A stretch of DNA of 64,000 nucleotides, taken from Acinetobacter amyesii (lineage in GTDB: Bacteria; Pseudomonadota; Gammaproteobacteria; Pseudomonadales; Moraxellaceae). The translations under genes and the position numbers were made by a program. Positions 55,739-64,000 of the stretch are shown one piece after another (the first letter of the stretch is position 1; each line of letters begins with the position of its first letter). Under the pieces are notes generated by a model. It was given only the letters and a program-made list of their open reading frames with translations, had not been told where the DNA came from and made no database searches. The stretch spans positions 547,178-611,177 of the forward strand of contig NZ_MVKX01000001.1 in assembly GCF_002018365.1 (NCBI RefSeq), written 5' to 3'.

Positions 55739-55769
55739 TAAAAAAGCCGCTGACTTAAAAACAGCGGCT
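55739..55769 (-). terminator. Intrinsic terminator of yaaA
   Basis: AGCCGCTG/CAGCGGCT stem (55745-55752 and 55762-55769), followed on the minus strand by T6, 40 bases after the stop codon. Confidence 0.88.
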
Positions 55770-55808
55770 ATTCATATTTTTTACAGATTCAAAATTTCAA
55801 TCTTGAAC

Positions 55809-56591
55809 TTAAGCGGCTTGTTGCTCATCTCGCTTAAAGACCAATTCGCCCTTTAAGCTACTCTCAGCATCGAAATAATAACCATCGGTATTGAACGACT
55901 TGATATCTTCAATACGTTCAATTTTATTTTCCAACAAATAACGCGCCATTAGGCCACGTGCTTTTTTGGCATAGAAGCTGATGACTTTATATTTGCCGTT
56001 CTTTTGATCGAGAAAAACTGGCTTGATGATTTCGGCTTTGATTTTTGATTCTTTGACCGACTTATAGTATTCATCTGAAGCGATGTTGACCAAAAGTTCA
56101 GAGCCAGCTTTTTCCAAATCGTCATTGATGAGATTCGTGATGGTATTATCCCAAAACTCGTATAGGTTATGTCCACGTGGGTTTTGCAACTTGGTCCCCA
56201 TCTCTAAACGATATGGCATCATTAAATCCAGTGGACGCAATAAACCGTATAGACCTGAGAGCATACGCAAATGGGTTTGTGCATATTGAAGGTCTGTGTT
56301 TGCAAGTTGATAAGCATCTAAACCCGTATACACATCACCTTTAAAGGCAAAGATTGCTTGACGTGCATTGGCAAAATCAAAATCAGGCTGCCAATCTCGG
56401 AAGCGCTCAACATTTAAAGTCGCAATTTTCTCACTGACACTCATCAAGCTTGAAATTTCACTTGCCGACAATTTACGTGCAACTGAGATCAATTCTTCAG
56501 AATGATCTAATAGCCGTGGTTGAGTGAATTTTTCAGTCGGTAAAGCGGTTTCGTAATCTAAAGTTTTTGCTGGAGAAATTAAAGCGAGCAT
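55809..56591 (-). CDS. yaaA: Peroxide stress protein YaaA
   Basis: DUF328/UPF0246 family protein of 260 residues. In E. coli YaaA lowers free intracellular iron during peroxide stress, limiting Fenton damage, and binds DNA through an unusual fold. The signature start [14 protein letters not shown], the [15 protein letters not shown] and [21 protein letters not shown] segments and the C-terminal [15 protein letters not shown] are all present. I start at ATG 56591, with CAGGA upstream; an ATG two codons earlier is the alternative. It is divergent from a hydrolase gene. Confidence 0.94.
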   Translation of the reverse strand: MLALISPAKTLDYETALPTEKFTQPRLLDHSEELISVARKLSASEISSLMSVSEKIATLNVERFRDWQPDFDFANARQAIFAFKGDVYTGLDAYQLANTDLQYAQTHLRMLSGLYGLLRPLDLMMPYRLEMGTKLQNPRGHNLYEFWDNTITNLINDDLEKAGSELLVNIASDEYYKSVKESKIKAEIIKPVFLDQKNGKYKVISFYAKKARGLMARYLLENKIERIEDIKSFNTDGYYFDAESSLKGELVFKRDEQQAA

Positions 56592-56715
56592 AAACATCCT
56601 GATTAATTTTTAATTAAACAAACTATAACAGTAGAGTATTTTCAAATCCAATCTGTGTTTTAGATAATATTAATCTGTAAACTATAGACTCTCCCGCTTT
56701 CACATTTTAGTAATT

Positions 56716-57342
56716 ATGTCAGAACAAATGTTCATTCAAGGGCCGATGGGTCAACTTGAAATTTTTGTTGATTATCCACAGGGTGAAGTGAAAGGATTCG
56801 CGGTAGTTACACACCCTCACCCATTGCAAGGTGGTACACCACAGCACAAAGTCCCTGTGCTTTTAGCGCAAATGTTCTTAGAACGTGGCTATGTTGTCTA
56901 TCGCCCAAGTTTCCGTGGTTCTGGCCAAAGTGCAGGAATACATGACGAAGGCAATGGTGAAACCAAAGATACTATGCAAGTCATTGAATTTGCTCGTAAC
57001 CAACATCCGAACCTGCCATTTTATGCAGGCGGTTTTAGTTTTGGTGCAAATGTCATGACTAAATGCTATGCCCTATTGCCAGTAGAATTGCAGCCTGTAC
57101 AAACTATTTTATGTGGCCTACCAACCACAACAGTTGCAGGTGTACGTCATTATGTGACACCACATATTAAGGGTGATATTTTATTTATTCATGGTGAAGA
57201 AGATAATGTCACACTGTTATCTGACTTGATTCAGTGGGCCAAACCACAGCGCCATTTAATCACTGTATTACCCGGTGCAAACCACTTTTTTACGGGTTAT
57301 CTAAAACAGCTTCGTATCGCGATTTCACGCTTTTTAGTTTAA
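56716..57342 (+). CDS. Alpha/beta hydrolase
   Basis: A 208-residue serine hydrolase of the small dienelactone-hydrolase-like type. HPHPLQGG (33-40) shapes the oxyanion hole, the nucleophile is Ser108 in GGFSFGAN, and the catalytic Asp and His are in HGEEDNVT and GANHFF. Short relatives are annotated as esterases or CocE-like proteins of unknown substrate. It is cytoplasmic and monocistronic. The start at 56716 (MSEQMF) has no strong ribosome-binding site. Confidence 0.87.
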   Translation: MSEQMFIQGPMGQLEIFVDYPQGEVKGFAVVTHPHPLQGGTPQHKVPVLLAQMFLERGYVVYRPSFRGSGQSAGIHDEGNGETKDTMQVIEFARNQHPNLPFYAGGFSFGANVMTKCYALLPVELQPVQTILCGLPTTTVAGVRHYVTPHIKGDILFIHGEEDNVTLLSDLIQWAKPQRHLITVLPGANHFFTGYLKQLRIAISRFLV

Positions 57343-57353
57343 AAAATACCAAA

Positions 57354-57391
57354 AAAATGAGTCAGCTTAACTGGCTCATTTTTTTTGCCTA
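57354..57391 (+). terminator. Intrinsic terminator of the hydrolase gene
   Basis: AAATGAGTCAG/CTGGCTCATTT stem with one wobble, followed by T8, 12 bases after the stop codon. The gap to 57625 holds no other feature. Confidence 0.85.
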
Positions 57392-57625
57392 GTGACCGCT
57401 CTACCAACCCAATATTCCAGATAAACTGAACTACTCGCTTTTCGATTTATCCAATTTTTTTGCATTAGTGATCATAATTCGTTCAACATGTAATGACTTA
57501 AGCCGATGCTCGTTTAATTTTGATTACGCCTCAATTTTTTATCTAAAAACCAATTATTTACTTGTTTAAATAAACAACTACAGAAATAATACCCAGAAAA
57601 ATTAAGATAAAATTTAGAGGGAAAA

Positions 57626-58150
57626 ATGAAATTTATTGTTGCTGTGATTTTAAGTCTAGGCATTGCAGCTTTGGTCTATTATTTTAATTCAACCCCATCC
57701 ACAACGACAAATTTGCCAGCGTCTACGGTTGCTGCGAACGATGGTCCCAAAGCCTATTTGACTGCGTCATACAAGATGAATGTCGATGGTCGTGATTTTA
57801 GCTTAAAGATGGTCTATGACTTTCCCAACAGCCAAGTGTGTGAAGCCCAACTCAACAGCACTGACACCATGAATATGATTTCAACCTTTAAGCAACGCTG
57901 TTCGAGTGACTCGGTATGTAAAGAAGCAGATATTTCGTCTTGTTCATCTTTTACCGATCAAAAATATAAAGATATGCTCGATAAAAACTATCATGACACC
58001 CATTATATTTATTTAAGCGATAGCAAATTGACTGATCAACGTGGTGTGATTGTGTTTTGGGGACTCAATGAACAAGAGTCAGAAAAAATGTGTGACTATG
58101 TGAAAAAGAGCAATCGAACCATTAATCCTATCAATATTGAATGTCTATAA
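57626..58150 (+). CDS. Membrane-anchored Cys-rich protein, unknown
   Basis: A 174-residue protein with one N-terminal span (FIVAVILSLGIAALVYYF), a Thr/Ser/Pro linker, then a periplasmic domain of about 130 residues containing seven cysteines (VCEAQL, QRCSSDSVC, SSCSS, KMCDYV, IECL), probably disulphide-linked. GAGGG lies five bases before the ATG. No family is recognised. It has its own terminator. Confidence 0.7.
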   Translation: MKFIVAVILSLGIAALVYYFNSTPSTTTNLPASTVAANDGPKAYLTASYKMNVDGRDFSLKMVYDFPNSQVCEAQLNSTDTMNMISTFKQRCSSDSVCKEADISSCSSFTDQKYKDMLDKNYHDTHYIYLSDSKLTDQRGVIVFWGLNEQESEKMCDYVKKSNRTINPINIECL

Positions 58151-58177
58151 CGTTGTAAATACATTCCGTTAAAAAAA

Positions 58178-58206
58178 CAAAAAAGCAGCGCTATGCTGCT
58201 TTTTTT
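58178..58206 (+). terminator. Intrinsic terminator
   Basis: AAAAGCAGC/GCTGCTTTT stem (58181-58189 and 58195-58203) with T-run, 30 bases after the Cys-rich protein gene. Confidence 0.88.
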
Positions 58207-58234
58207 ATGGATGATTTTTACTTCAATTTTCAAA

Positions 58235-58606
58235 TCATTTTGTCATTTGTTTCCATTGAAACTCACTATATGACTCTTCTTCTTTTAAACTGTTTTCGAC
58301 CGCTTGAGCCAATTGGTTCAATAGACTTTGCTCAGTAATACGATCTAACCAATCTTGGTCTTCATCTGGATAAGAGGTAATTTCACAGACTAGACGACCT
58401 GATTCATCCTGCCCCTGACATGTCACTGAAAGTGGCAATTCATGCTGATCGACACTGACTGCAATCTGATCACCACTTTGCGATAACGTTTGAAAGCCAT
58501 AACGCTCTAATTTATTTGCCAATAATTCAGCAACCTGAGTTTGCGTATCAGCACTGCTTTCAACTCGATTTGATTCGCTATGCGCGGTGAATTGTAGTTT
58601 TCTCAT
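58235..58606 (-). CDS. Cytoplasmic protein, unknown
   Basis: A 123-residue acidic, soluble protein without membrane segments or signal peptide: an N-terminal MRKLQFTAHSESNRV, a helical part (QVAELLANKLERYGFQTL), a beta-rich middle (DQIAVSVDQHELPLSVTCQGQ, VCEITSYPDEDQDW) and a helical C-terminus. I recognise no domain. The start at 58606 has GGAT seven bases upstream; an ATG at 58624 is an alternative. It lies about 100 bases downstream of nothing coupled and ends near the convergent Cys-rich gene. Confidence 0.65.
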   Translation of the reverse strand: MRKLQFTAHSESNRVESSADTQTQVAELLANKLERYGFQTLSQSGDQIAVSVDQHELPLSVTCQGQDESGRLVCEITSYPDEDQDWLDRITEQSLLNQLAQAVENSLKEEESYSEFQWKQMTK

Positions 58607-58718
58607 GTATCTATCCAAAGACATTCTTGTTGTATGGTTTTAGCATAAGCAATTAAAACCAAACAGCCAAGCATTTGCTTGGCTGTTGTTGAATAAATAT
58701 ACAATTTTAGTGAATTAT

Positions 58719-60968
58719 TTATTCACTTACTGCAATCGTTAAACCAGCTTGAGTCGCTAGCTCTGTAAATGTCGGGAAGCTAGTCGCAACAGTTTCTGTA
58801 CCCACGATATTAATTTCACCCGAAGTACGTAAACCTGCCATTGAGAAGCTCATTGCAATACGGTGGTCATGATGTGATTCGATTTGACCACCTGTGAAGA
58901 TTGCACCCCACTCGCCCGTTTTACCTTGACCTTCAATGATGATGCCGTCATCGGTTGGCGTACAGTCGATACCCATAATTTTTAGGCCATCTGCCATCAC
59001 TTGAATACGGTCTGATTCTTTCACTCGAAGTTCAGCTGCACCAGTCAAAATGGTTTGACCTTCAGCGCATGCCGCTGCAATAAACAGTGCTGGAAATTCA
59101 TCAATCGCCAATGGCACTTGATCCTCTGGCATATGAATGCCTTTGAGTGTCCGTGAACCACGAATACGAATATCTGCAATCGGCTCACCGCCAGCGATAC
59201 GTTCATTTTCAACAGTTAGATCAGCACCCATCTGTTTTAAAATTTCAATCACACCTGTACGGGTTGGATTAATACCGACCGCTTCAAGGGTGACATCTGA
59301 ACCTTCGGTAATCGCTGCACCCACCATAAAGAATGCTGCAGATGAAATGTCAGAGGGTACTTGGATATCCGTACCGACTAACTTGCCGCCACCTTGAAGT
59401 GAAATGCGGTTGCCTTCTGTTTTCACGTCATAACCAAATGCACGAAGCATACGTTCTGAATGGTCACGTGTCGGTTCTGGTTCAGTGACAACCGTCTCAC
59501 CTTCCGCCCAAAGACCAGCCAACAAAATACCTGATTTTACTTGTGCAGATGCCATTGGTAAGTCGTAGTGAATACCTTTCAGGTTTTGACTTCCGGAAAT
59601 AGACACGGGCGGCGTACCACGCTCACCTGTAGTTTGAATTTGCGCACCCATTTCACGTAATGGTTTGGCAATACGTTCCATTGGACGTTTTGATAATGAC
59701 GCATCACCCGTCATCACCGAATCAAATTTTTGTGCCGACAACATGCCTGAAAGCAAACGCATTGAAGTGCCTGAGTTCCCCATATACAAAGCGCCTGCAG
59801 GTGCTTTTAAACCATGCATACCTACACCATGAATGGTAACTTCGCCATTTTTAGGGCCTTCAATACTCACACCCATATCGCGGAATGCTTGGAGAGTTGC
59901 CAAGGCATCTTCACCTTCTAGAAAACCAGTGACATGCGTTGTGCCTTCTGCAATAGCACCAAACATGATAGAGCGATGTGACACAGATTTATCACCTGGC
60001 ACAGTAAATTTACCTTGGAATTGCTTTGGACCCGGTAAAATTTTGAATTGCTGTGTCGTCACTTTATTTTTCTCCATCAGTGGTTTCTTTGCGAGCATGT
60101 GATTGAAATGTTGACGTGCCGCTTGTGCATGTCCCAACAGTCCCATCAACGCTTGTGAGTTTTCATCTTCAATCAGTTTGCGAAGAATAGCCAATTGTTT
60201 TTCAAAGCCATCTACCGCATTTAAAATTGCCTTTTTATTGGCAAAAAAGATGTCATGCCACATATGTGGGTCGCTTGCAGCAATGCGTGAGAAATCACGA
60301 AAACCGCCAGCGGCATAACGGAAAATATCTAAATTGTCTTCTCGGTTCGCAAGTTGCTCAACCAAGTTAAATGCCATCAAATGCGGAAGATGACTGGTAT
60401 GGGCCAACACTTCGTCGTGTTTTTCCACATCCATGCAAATTACTTCCGCTTTGGCAGCTTGCCACAATTGAATCAGTTTCTCTACAGCCCAATCTGCACT
60501 GCTTGGTAAAGGTGTCAAAATCACCTTGTGATTAGCAAATAAATCCACCTTACCTGCATGCACACCTGTCAGTTCAGCCCCCGCAATCGGATGCCCCGGT
60601 ACAAAACCAGCAGGTAATTGCTCACCATAGACTGCTTTCGCTGCATCAACGACATTGCCTTTGGTACTCCCAACATCGGTAATAATCGTCTGTTCGGATA
60701 GATAAGGCTTGATCGCTTCAAGGACTTTTTGTGTCGCACGTACAGGTAAAGCCAAAACAACGAGATCTGCAGCTTTGACCGCTTCGGCAGGATCGCTATA
60801 ACCCTGCTGAATAAGTCCTAAAGCTTTTGCATCTTCTAAGGTTTTTTGTGAACGCGTAGACGCCACAATTTCCTTAGCCAAACCTTCAGCAATCATGACG
60901 CGAGCTAGGCTTGAGCCAATCAGCCCAAGCCCAATAAAAGCAACTTTTTCAAATAGTGGCACAGACAT
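58719..60968 (-). CDS. Fused prephenate dehydrogenase / EPSP synthase (TyrA-AroA)
   Basis: Bifunctional enzyme of 749 residues. Residues 1-295 are a cyclohexadienyl/prephenate dehydrogenase (NAD site GLGLIGSSLAR, catalytic GHPIAGAE) of tyrosine synthesis. After a short linker (about 296-307), residues 308-749 are 5-enolpyruvylshikimate-3-phosphate synthase of the shikimate pathway. The EPSP synthase half has all four motifs used to define class II enzymes: GDKS (325-328), SAQVK, RDHSE and NPTR, but keeps Gly400 in GNSGT. The fusion is known in Acinetobacter and relatives. It is the last gene of the pheA-hisC-tyrA/aroA operon, three bases after hisC. Confidence 0.96.
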   Translation of the reverse strand: MSVPLFEKVAFIGLGLIGSSLARVMIAEGLAKEIVASTRSQKTLEDAKALGLIQQGYSDPAEAVKAADLVVLALPVRATQKVLEAIKPYLSEQTIITDVGSTKGNVVDAAKAVYGEQLPAGFVPGHPIAGAELTGVHAGKVDLFANHKVILTPLPSSADWAVEKLIQLWQAAKAEVICMDVEKHDEVLAHTSHLPHLMAFNLVEQLANREDNLDIFRYAAGGFRDFSRIAASDPHMWHDIFFANKKAILNAVDGFEKQLAILRKLIEDENSQALMGLLGHAQAARQHFNHMLAKKPLMEKNKVTTQQFKILPGPKQFQGKFTVPGDKSVSHRSIMFGAIAEGTTHVTGFLEGEDALATLQAFRDMGVSIEGPKNGEVTIHGVGMHGLKAPAGALYMGNSGTSMRLLSGMLSAQKFDSVMTGDASLSKRPMERIAKPLREMGAQIQTTGERGTPPVSISGSQNLKGIHYDLPMASAQVKSGILLAGLWAEGETVVTEPEPTRDHSERMLRAFGYDVKTEGNRISLQGGGKLVGTDIQVPSDISSAAFFMVGAAITEGSDVTLEAVGINPTRTGVIEILKQMGADLTVENERIAGGEPIADIRIRGSRTLKGIHMPEDQVPLAIDEFPALFIAAACAEGQTILTGAAELRVKESDRIQVMADGLKIMGIDCTPTDDGIIIEGQGKTGEWGAIFTGGQIESHHDHRIAMSFSMAGLRTSGEINIVGTETVATSFPTFTELATQAGLTIAVSE

Positions 60969-60971
60969 GAC

Positions 60972-62063
60972 TTAAGCTTTAGCCTCTAAGCCCAACACTT
61001 TAGCCAAGGCAGCTAAGAATTTAGCATTTTCAGCTTCAGTCCCAATTGATACACGTAAATGCTCAGGGATACCAACTGGACGAACAATCACACCTTCTTT
61101 TAATAAAGCATTAAAGGTCTGTGCAGGATCTGCTTTTACATTTACTAAAATGAAGTTCGCACGTGAAGGTACATACGCTAAACCTAGCGCATCAAAGCCT
61201 GACTCAAGTTGCGCCATACCCGCTTTATTCACTACACGTGATTTTTCAATAAATGCTTCATCTTTAAGTGCAGCAACAGCAGCCACCATCGCAAGATGGT
61301 TCACGTTAAATGGTTGACGAATACGATTAAGGAAATCCGTCACTTCAACTGAAGCCAAAGCAAAACCAACACGTAGCGCAGCCAAACCATAGCATTTTGA
61401 CATGGTACGGCTAACGATTAAGTTTGCGTATTGATCTAAGAATTTTAAGCTATTGAAGTTTTCAGGGAAATATTCCACATAAGCTTCATCTAAAACCACG
61501 ATCACATTTGCAGGTACTTTTTGCATGAACGCTTCAAATTCAGCTTCTTCAAACCATGTACCTGTTGGATTATTTGGGTTCGCAATAAAAATCAATTTAG
61601 TATTGTCTTTAATTGCCGCAGCCATTGCATCTAGGTCATGTGAAAAACCTTTTGCAGGCACTTCAATCGCTTCAGCATTAATCGCTTGAGTCACCAGACC
61701 ATACACAGCAAATGCGTGTTGGCTATACACCACAGAGTCTTGCTCTGAAACAAAAGCACGAGCAAAAATTTCTAGAAGATCGTTTGAACCATTACCCAAC
61801 GTAATGCGGTCATGTGCAATACCAAATTGTTTTTCAACTTGGTCTTTCAAAATAAAACCGCCACCATCCGGATATCGACCAATTTCAGCAAGTTCAGCAG
61901 CAACCGCTTCTTTCACTTTGTCAGAACAACCCAATGGGTTTTCATTTGATGCGAGTTTTACGATATCTGTAATACCCAACTCACGCTCAAGTTCACTAAT
62001 TGGTTTACCTGGTTGGTAAGGCTTTAGCTTTGCAATGCCTTCATTGGCTGGGACAAACGTCAT
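60972..62063 (-). CDS. hisC: Histidinol-phosphate/aromatic aminotransferase (HisC type)
   Basis: Fold-type I PLP aminotransferase of 363 residues with LASNENPLGCS, ITLGNGSNDLLEIFAR, ANPNNPTGTW, and the Schiff-base lysine in SRTMSKCYGLAALR. The family residue after Lys is usually Ala (SKAYGLA); here it is Cys, a small change. It lies between pheA and tyrA/aroA, the place where an aromatic-pathway HisC paralogue (HisHb of Pseudomonas) acts on both histidinol-phosphate and aromatic oxo-acids, so a broad aromatic role is inferred. It starts at ATG 62063 and ends three bases before the next gene. Confidence 0.92.
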   Translation of the reverse strand: MTFVPANEGIAKLKPYQPGKPISELERELGITDIVKLASNENPLGCSDKVKEAVAAELAEIGRYPDGGGFILKDQVEKQFGIAHDRITLGNGSNDLLEIFARAFVSEQDSVVYSQHAFAVYGLVTQAINAEAIEVPAKGFSHDLDAMAAAIKDNTKLIFIANPNNPTGTWFEEAEFEAFMQKVPANVIVVLDEAYVEYFPENFNSLKFLDQYANLIVSRTMSKCYGLAALRVGFALASVEVTDFLNRIRQPFNVNHLAMVAAVAALKDEAFIEKSRVVNKAGMAQLESGFDALGLAYVPSRANFILVNVKADPAQTFNALLKEGVIVRPVGIPEHLRVSIGTEAENAKFLAALAKVLGLEAKA

Positions 62064-62132
62064 TTTACACTTCCAGTTTTTTCAAATGATGAAGGTGATC
62101 AACTCCTGATGGAATTGATCACAGTTGTGATC

Positions 62133-63242
62133 TTAAAGAACAGCAATCGGATATGAACCCAATACACGAATTTCTTTAACCAATGGACGAATTTCTTCAA
62201 TCGCTGCTTTGACATTGTCTTGTTCTACATGACCCTCTAAGTCAACAAAGAAGACATAGGCCCATTTTTCAGGCAATGCAGGACGTGTTTCAATACTGGT
62301 CAAACTGATATTGTGTTTTGCAAATGGTGCAAGAATTTCAAGCAACGCCCCTGCACGGTCATGCGCTGAAATCAACAATGATGTTTTATCATTGCCAGAT
62401 GGTGGCACTTTCTCACGACCAATCACCAAGAAACGTGTGGTGTTTTCAGGATTGTCTTCAATATTGCTATGCAAAATTTCAAGGTTATAGATGTTCGCAG
62501 CAACTTCAGAAGCAATCGCCGCAGAGTGCCATTCATTACGAATACGGCGTGCCGCTTCTGCATTTGAACTGAGTGCAACGCGTTCTACACCCGGATAATG
62601 AGCATCTAACCAACCACGGCATTGCGCCAAAGTTTGTTGATGGGCATAAATTTGTTTAATACTGTCTTTACGTGTGTTTTCAGACACTAGGAACTGGTGA
62701 TGAATGCGCAGTTCAACTTCACCAATAACATTGAGATGTGAAGATTTAAAGCAATCTAAAGTATGGTTCACCACCCCTTCAGATGAGTTTTCAACAGGCA
62801 CTAAACCATAGTGTGCGCTGCTTGCTTCAACTTCACGGAACACTTCATCAATTGTTGGTAATGGGCGCACCACAGCGTCTTGACCAAAGTGCTTCAACAC
62901 CGCCGAATGTGTATATGTCCCAACTGGACCTAAGAACGCAATACTTTGCGGTGCTTCAAGGGCTAAACAAGCTGACATGATCTCACGGAATAAACGTGCC
63001 ATCGTCACATCAGACAATGGGCCTTCGTTACGATCCATAACTTTACGTAAAACTTGCGCCTCACGTTCAGGACGATAAAACAATGGATTCTCTTCTGCAG
63101 CAAATTTTGCTTTTGCCACAGCTTCAGCTAGTTTCGCACGACGGTTGATAAGTTGTTGAATCTGCATATCAACAGAGTCGATATCTTCACGAATTTGAGC
63201 TAAGTCCAGAGAAGTCGGAGTGTTTTGATCATCGTTGATCAT
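62133..63242 (-). CDS. pheA: Chorismate mutase / prephenate dehydratase (P-protein)
   Basis: Bifunctional enzyme of 369 residues for phenylalanine synthesis. An AroQ chorismate mutase domain (about 14-95, RREDIDSVDMQIQQLINRRAKLAEA type) is followed by the prephenate dehydratase domain (about 100-280, AFLGPVGTYTHSAV and GLVPVENSSEGVVNHTLD) and a regulatory ACT domain (SAHDRAGALLEILAPF, LTSIETRP) for feedback control by Phe. I start at ATG 63242 (MINDDQNTP) with GAAGGG upstream; in-frame codons up to 63299 are leader. It is the first gene of the operon, 69 bases before hisC. Confidence 0.95.
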   Translation of the reverse strand: MINDDQNTPTSLDLAQIREDIDSVDMQIQQLINRRAKLAEAVAKAKFAAEENPLFYRPEREAQVLRKVMDRNEGPLSDVTMARLFREIMSACLALEAPQSIAFLGPVGTYTHSAVLKHFGQDAVVRPLPTIDEVFREVEASSAHYGLVPVENSSEGVVNHTLDCFKSSHLNVIGEVELRIHHQFLVSENTRKDSIKQIYAHQQTLAQCRGWLDAHYPGVERVALSSNAEAARRIRNEWHSAAIASEVAANIYNLEILHSNIEDNPENTTRFLVIGREKVPPSGNDKTSLLISAHDRAGALLEILAPFAKHNISLTSIETRPALPEKWAYVFFVDLEGHVEQDNVKAAIEEIRPLVKEIRVLGSYPIAVL

Positions 63243-63815
63243 TGTTATGTCGCCCTTCAAAAAAATTTTGCAAACAGTATAACAATAGTTAGCTTTCAAA
63301 TGTTGCGCAATACGACTTTGATGGTTTCAGCCTTAAAAACATACAGTTGATTAAAGCTTCATCAGCTTAACTTAAGAGCCAAAACAGCCAAACTGATAGG
63401 TCAAGCTATAATTGAGACAAATCTTACCTTTTGACAGCTTTATTGATCATTCAACTTAAGCAGCACAATAAATAGACCTTCTCTTTTCATCTAAATTTGC
63501 ATCAGATCCATCCCCTTATATAAGCTCACCAATTCATCTGTTTCATTGGTCATTTCAGTTTTAAATTTTGCTCTCAATACTTGAAGCAAAATAAAAAAAT
63601 TCAAAACTTGGCTTTCATGGCATAGAAATAATTTGAAACTTAAAGATGATCTGTATAAACACTTGGTCATTGATCGTTTTTTCAGTGACTTAATAGGCAC
63701 TTTCATCTAGTGTTTACAGTCATTGACGCATTTATTACAAAAGACACAGGTAATTTTTTTCATTGCTTTGTAGTCTAAATATCAGAAAAAAAATAACAGA
63801 CCCATAGGTACAAGT
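63243..63815. other. Intergenic region upstream of pheA and the DJ-1-like gene
   Basis: About 570 bases that must contain the pheA promoter on the minus strand and the promoter of the DJ-1-like gene. A 71-codon minus-strand frame (63491-63706) has a gene-like C-terminal part but no ribosome-binding site; I do not count it as a gene. I see no leader peptide rich in Phe before pheA and no attenuator hairpin. Confidence 0.4.
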
Positions 63816-64000
63816 ATGCACAAGAAAATTGCAGTGTTAGTGACCTACGATTTTGAAGATATTGAGTACCTTGAGCCTGTGGAGGCCTTTCGAGCCGCTC
63901 GGCACAGCATTATCAATATCGAAGATCAGGTTGGAAAAATCGTTTACGGCATTAAACGCCGTTCCCAGATCACCATTGACCAGAGTATCGACGATGCCTC
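63816..64000 (+). CDS. DJ-1/PfpI family protein, start only
   Basis: The first 61 codons of a gene that runs off the window: MHKKIAVLVTYDFEDIEYLEPVEAF then ARHSIINIEDQVGKIVYGIK. This is the N-terminal Rossmann-like part of a DJ-1/PfpI (type 1 glutamine amidotransferase-like) protein, in which the acidic residue of the EDIEYLEP segment is usually the conserved Glu near the nucleophilic Cys. The Cys lies beyond the edge. AGGT stands eight bases before ATG 63816. Such proteins act as glyoxalases or stress chaperones, and members similar to E. coli YajL/YhbO are common. Confidence 0.8.
   Translation, partial: MHKKIAVLVTYDFEDIEYLEPVEAFRAARHSIINIEDQVGKIVYGIKRRSQITIDQSIDDA

Noticed and set aside
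63491-63706. 71-codon minus-strand frame between pheA and the DJ-1-like gene
   Set aside because: The C-terminal half looks gene-like, but there is no ribosome-binding site and no recognisable family; it may be a remnant.

Overview
This window looks like a stretch of core chromosome from an Acinetobacter species (Moraxellaceae, Gammaproteobacteria); the exact species cannot be fixed from the sequence alone. The evidence is moderate-to-low GC with AT-rich spacers, an in-frame tyrA-aroA fusion, the alaS-lysC-csrA order with an 84-residue CsrA, hisZ next to purA, glnD next to dapC, and a long PBP5-type carboxypeptidase. I see no tRNA, rRNA, CRISPR array, prophage or complete insertion sequence. 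Most genes are single or in pairs, and many are closed by clear intrinsic terminators, several of which serve converging genes.

Layout. 0-10 kb: an acyltransferase, yebC, an Lrp-type regulator, a large repeat protein of unknown function, a GST, ychF, a secreted Ala/His/Lys-rich protein, a DUF962 membrane protein and a Crp/Fnr regulator. 10-20 kb: an AzlCD exporter, a frameshifted membrane protein, purT, glnD, dapC and a Fur-box-controlled TonB receptor. 20-31 kb: a TonB-C-like protein, the overlapping msrB-btuE repair pair, alaA with an extra N-terminal domain, an MFS transporter, two tiny disordered proteins (Lys-rich and poly-Gln), icd, rluE, an ELM1-type glycosyltransferase, a membrane-protein pseudogene and an M61 peptidase. 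31-45 kb: dacC, ndh, slyD, two M48 lipoprotein proteases around a small membrane protein, a strongly structured intergenic element, hisZ-purA, a second AzlCD pair with its own Lrp regulator, and an Epd-like dehydrogenase. 45-64 kb: alaS, lysC, csrA, rnhB, two four-cysteine secreted paralogues around a cytochrome b561, a purine permease plus adenine-deaminase-type enzyme, yaaA, a hydrolase, and the aromatic operon pheA-hisC-tyrA/aroA. The start of a DJ-1/PfpI gene runs off the end.

How the genes work together. Amino-acid metabolism dominates: lysine (lysC, dapC), alanine (alaA, alaS), histidine (hisZ, hisC), phenylalanine/tyrosine (pheA, tyrA/aroA), nitrogen sensing (glnD) and amino-acid export (two AzlCD pairs, one beside an Lrp regulator). 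Purine supply is the second theme (purT, purA, permease, adenine deaminase). Stress functions are scattered through the window (msrB-btuE, yaaA, M48 proteases, GST).

Most unusual items: (1) a chain of six abutting hairpins at 37400-37496 that also holds a 44-codon ORF with a perfect ribosome-binding site; (2) a 442-residue tandem-repeat protein with no Arg, Cys or Trp; (3) a coding sequence broken by an exact 23-bp duplication at 29117-29149; (4) several unlisted microproteins (37, 52, 38, 62 and 47 residues), three with strong Shine-Dalgarno sites; (5) hairpin-rich leaders before lysC, hisZ and the purine permease. Start codons were moved where a ribosome-binding site or family length argued for it; each entry says so.
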